In this document: positions 63,213 through 64,000 of the stretch, one piece after another
How positions within the stretch are numbered: the stretch's first letter is position 1
Layout: every line of letters starts with the position of its first letter
Source: Streptomyces sp. NBC_01317
Lineage (GTDB): Bacteria > Actinomycetota > Actinomycetes > Streptomycetales > Streptomycetaceae
Direction: 5' to 3'
Length of the DNA: 64,000 nucleotides
Assembly: GCF_035961655.1 (NCBI RefSeq)
Contig: NZ_CP108393.1
Coordinates: 2,401,501-2,465,500, forward strand
The notes under the pieces: model-generated
Databases searched by the model: none
Seen by the model: the letters and a program-made list of their open reading frames with translations, nothing else
Told to the model about the DNA's origin: nothing
Made by a program: the position numbers and the translations under genes

Positions 63213-64000
63213 TAGAAGCCGCCCCCGCCGTCGAACCCGCCGCCACCGCCCCCGTCCCCTCCCCCGCCGAACCCGCCGCCCCCGAAGTCACCCGGGTCGA
63301 AGTCCGACCCCGAGGTGTCCCCGCCGTCGGAGCCGGTGTACTCGCCGCCGCCGTAATCGGCGGCGTAGCCCGGTGAGGCGATGGCCGCGCCGAGCAGCGT
63401 GCCGGCCAGCAGTCCCGGCAGCAGCCCGCCGCCGAAGTACCCCCCGGCCCAGGGCCCGTACGCGGGCCCGGCCTCGTAGTAGGGACGGGGGCCCTGTTCC
63501 GTACCGACCGTACGGACCCCCGGGTCCTCCCCGTCCGCCAGCCGCGCGGCGTCCGCCGCGCAGACCGGGACGTCCCTGACCACCCCGCCCGGCGGCGCCC
63601 ACCGCGCGTCGGTCACCGAAGGCCCGTGCCGCGGGTCGAAGAAGCACGGCGAACGGCGCTCCGGCAGCGGGGCGCCCTTTCTGCGCGCGTCGAGCATCGC
63701 CAGGTGGTAGCGGCCGTCCTCCAGCGCCTCGGTCACCGTGCGCACGTCCTCCGGTGCTTGCGCGGACCCCATGAGGGATTTCGCCTTCTCGTACGCGTCG
63801 AGGGACCGCTCGTAGTCCGTACGCATCGACTCGTCCGCGCCGGACTCCGCCGGGTGGAAGTCCAGCCGGTCCAGCTCCTCGCCGAACGCCGTGATGTCCT
63901 CGTCCACGACGACCCGGAGCTTCTCCAGGGCCTCCCGCCGCTTCTCGTCCCGCCTGCGGCGGTTCCTGCTCATGACGGCGTACGCTCCCCCGCCGCCCAC
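63212..64000 (-). CDS. Gly-rich membrane-associated protein, truncated by the window edge
   Basis: At least 263 residues; the reading frame is open to base 64000, and the first residues (GGGGAYAVMSRNRRRRDEKR) look like the end of a membrane segment followed by a basic stop-transfer sequence, so the real N-terminus is probably outside. A helical cytoplasmic domain (LRVVVDEDITAFGEELDRLD) is followed by a His/Cys-containing part (SPCFFDPRHGPS), a hydrophobic Gly-rich segment (GYFGGGLLPGLLAGTLLGAA) and a Gly/Asp-rich end (GGGGFGGGGDGGGG). I do not recognise a function. Confidence 0.7.
   Translation of the reverse strand: MGGGGAYAVMSRNRRRRDEKRREALEKLRVVVDEDITAFGEELDRLDFHPAESGADESMRTDYERSLDAYEKAKSLMGSAQAPEDVRTVTEALEDGRYHLAMLDARRKGAPLPERRSPCFFDPRHGPSVTDARWAPPGGVVRDVPVCAADAARLADGEDPGVRTVGTEQGPRPYYEAGPAYGPWAGGYFGGGLLPGLLAGTLLGAAIASPGYAADYGGGEYTGSDGGDTSGSDFDPGDFGGGGFGGGGDGGGGGGFDGGGGF

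Overview
The window reads as a chromosomal core segment of a Streptomyces species. The evidence is very high GC with strong G/C third-position bias, frequent GTG starts, Streptomyces-only genes (nsdA, ndgR, conservon operons, hupS with its lysine-rich tail), and a gene order I recall from S. coelicolor running from rpsP (about SCO5591) down to accB (about SCO5535). Locus comparisons are from memory, not from a search.

Layout. 1-3.9 kb: khpA and rpsP, a SprT-like zinc protein, a methyltransferase, and a repeat-rich convergent spacer. 3.9-9.9 kb: ffh, then the nitrogen operon amtB-glnK-glnD behind GlnR-type boxes. 9.9-19.6 kb: nsdA, a lone prim-pol domain protein, ftsY, a glucose permease, smc (its hinge carries a copy of the intergenic repeat) and a small coiled-coil protein. 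20-31 kb: acyP, a CAP-domain protein, mutM, rnc, rpmF, yceD, a coiled-coil protein, coaD, rsmD, recG, a DAK2 protein and rpmB. 31-42.4 kb: thiD/thiL, an Lrp-type sensor domain, a lipoprotein, ddlA, gpsA, plsC, cofC, hupS, leuCD and ndgR. 42.4-45.7 kb: five tRNA genes (three Glu, two Gln), gltX, a FAH-family gene and a small repeat-containing protein. 46.3-57 kb: two tandem conservons (cvnABCD twice), each a membrane NIT-type kinase, a roadblock protein, a DUF742 protein and a small GTPase. 57-64 kb: accE/accB, a secreted PL8 lyase, a secreted M15-like peptidase, a YceI protein and a truncated Gly-rich protein.

How it fits together. Most genes are housekeeping: SRP targeting (ffh, ftsY), ribosome parts and RNA processing (rpsP, rpmF, rpmB, rnc, rsmD), chromosome structure and repair (smc, hupS, recG, mutM), phospholipid, CoA, thiamine, leucine and F420 synthesis. 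Glu and Gln tRNA genes sit beside gltX, which suits an organism that charges tRNA-Gln through Glu. Developmental or signalling genes are nsdA, rnc (absB), ndgR and the conservons.

Most notable observations: (1) the two cvnD genes share a perfect 603-bp block although the rest of the two operons has diverged; (2) an intergenic palindromic repeat lies in frame inside smc; (3) two inverted copies of a long hairpin element near 3.3-3.8 kb show a compensatory base change; (4) cofC is joined to a cold-shock-like C-terminal domain and lacks a normal start codon; (5) a small protein upstream of the conservons has a duplicated NPRRT motif. No CRISPR array, prophage, IS element or biosynthetic cluster is visible.
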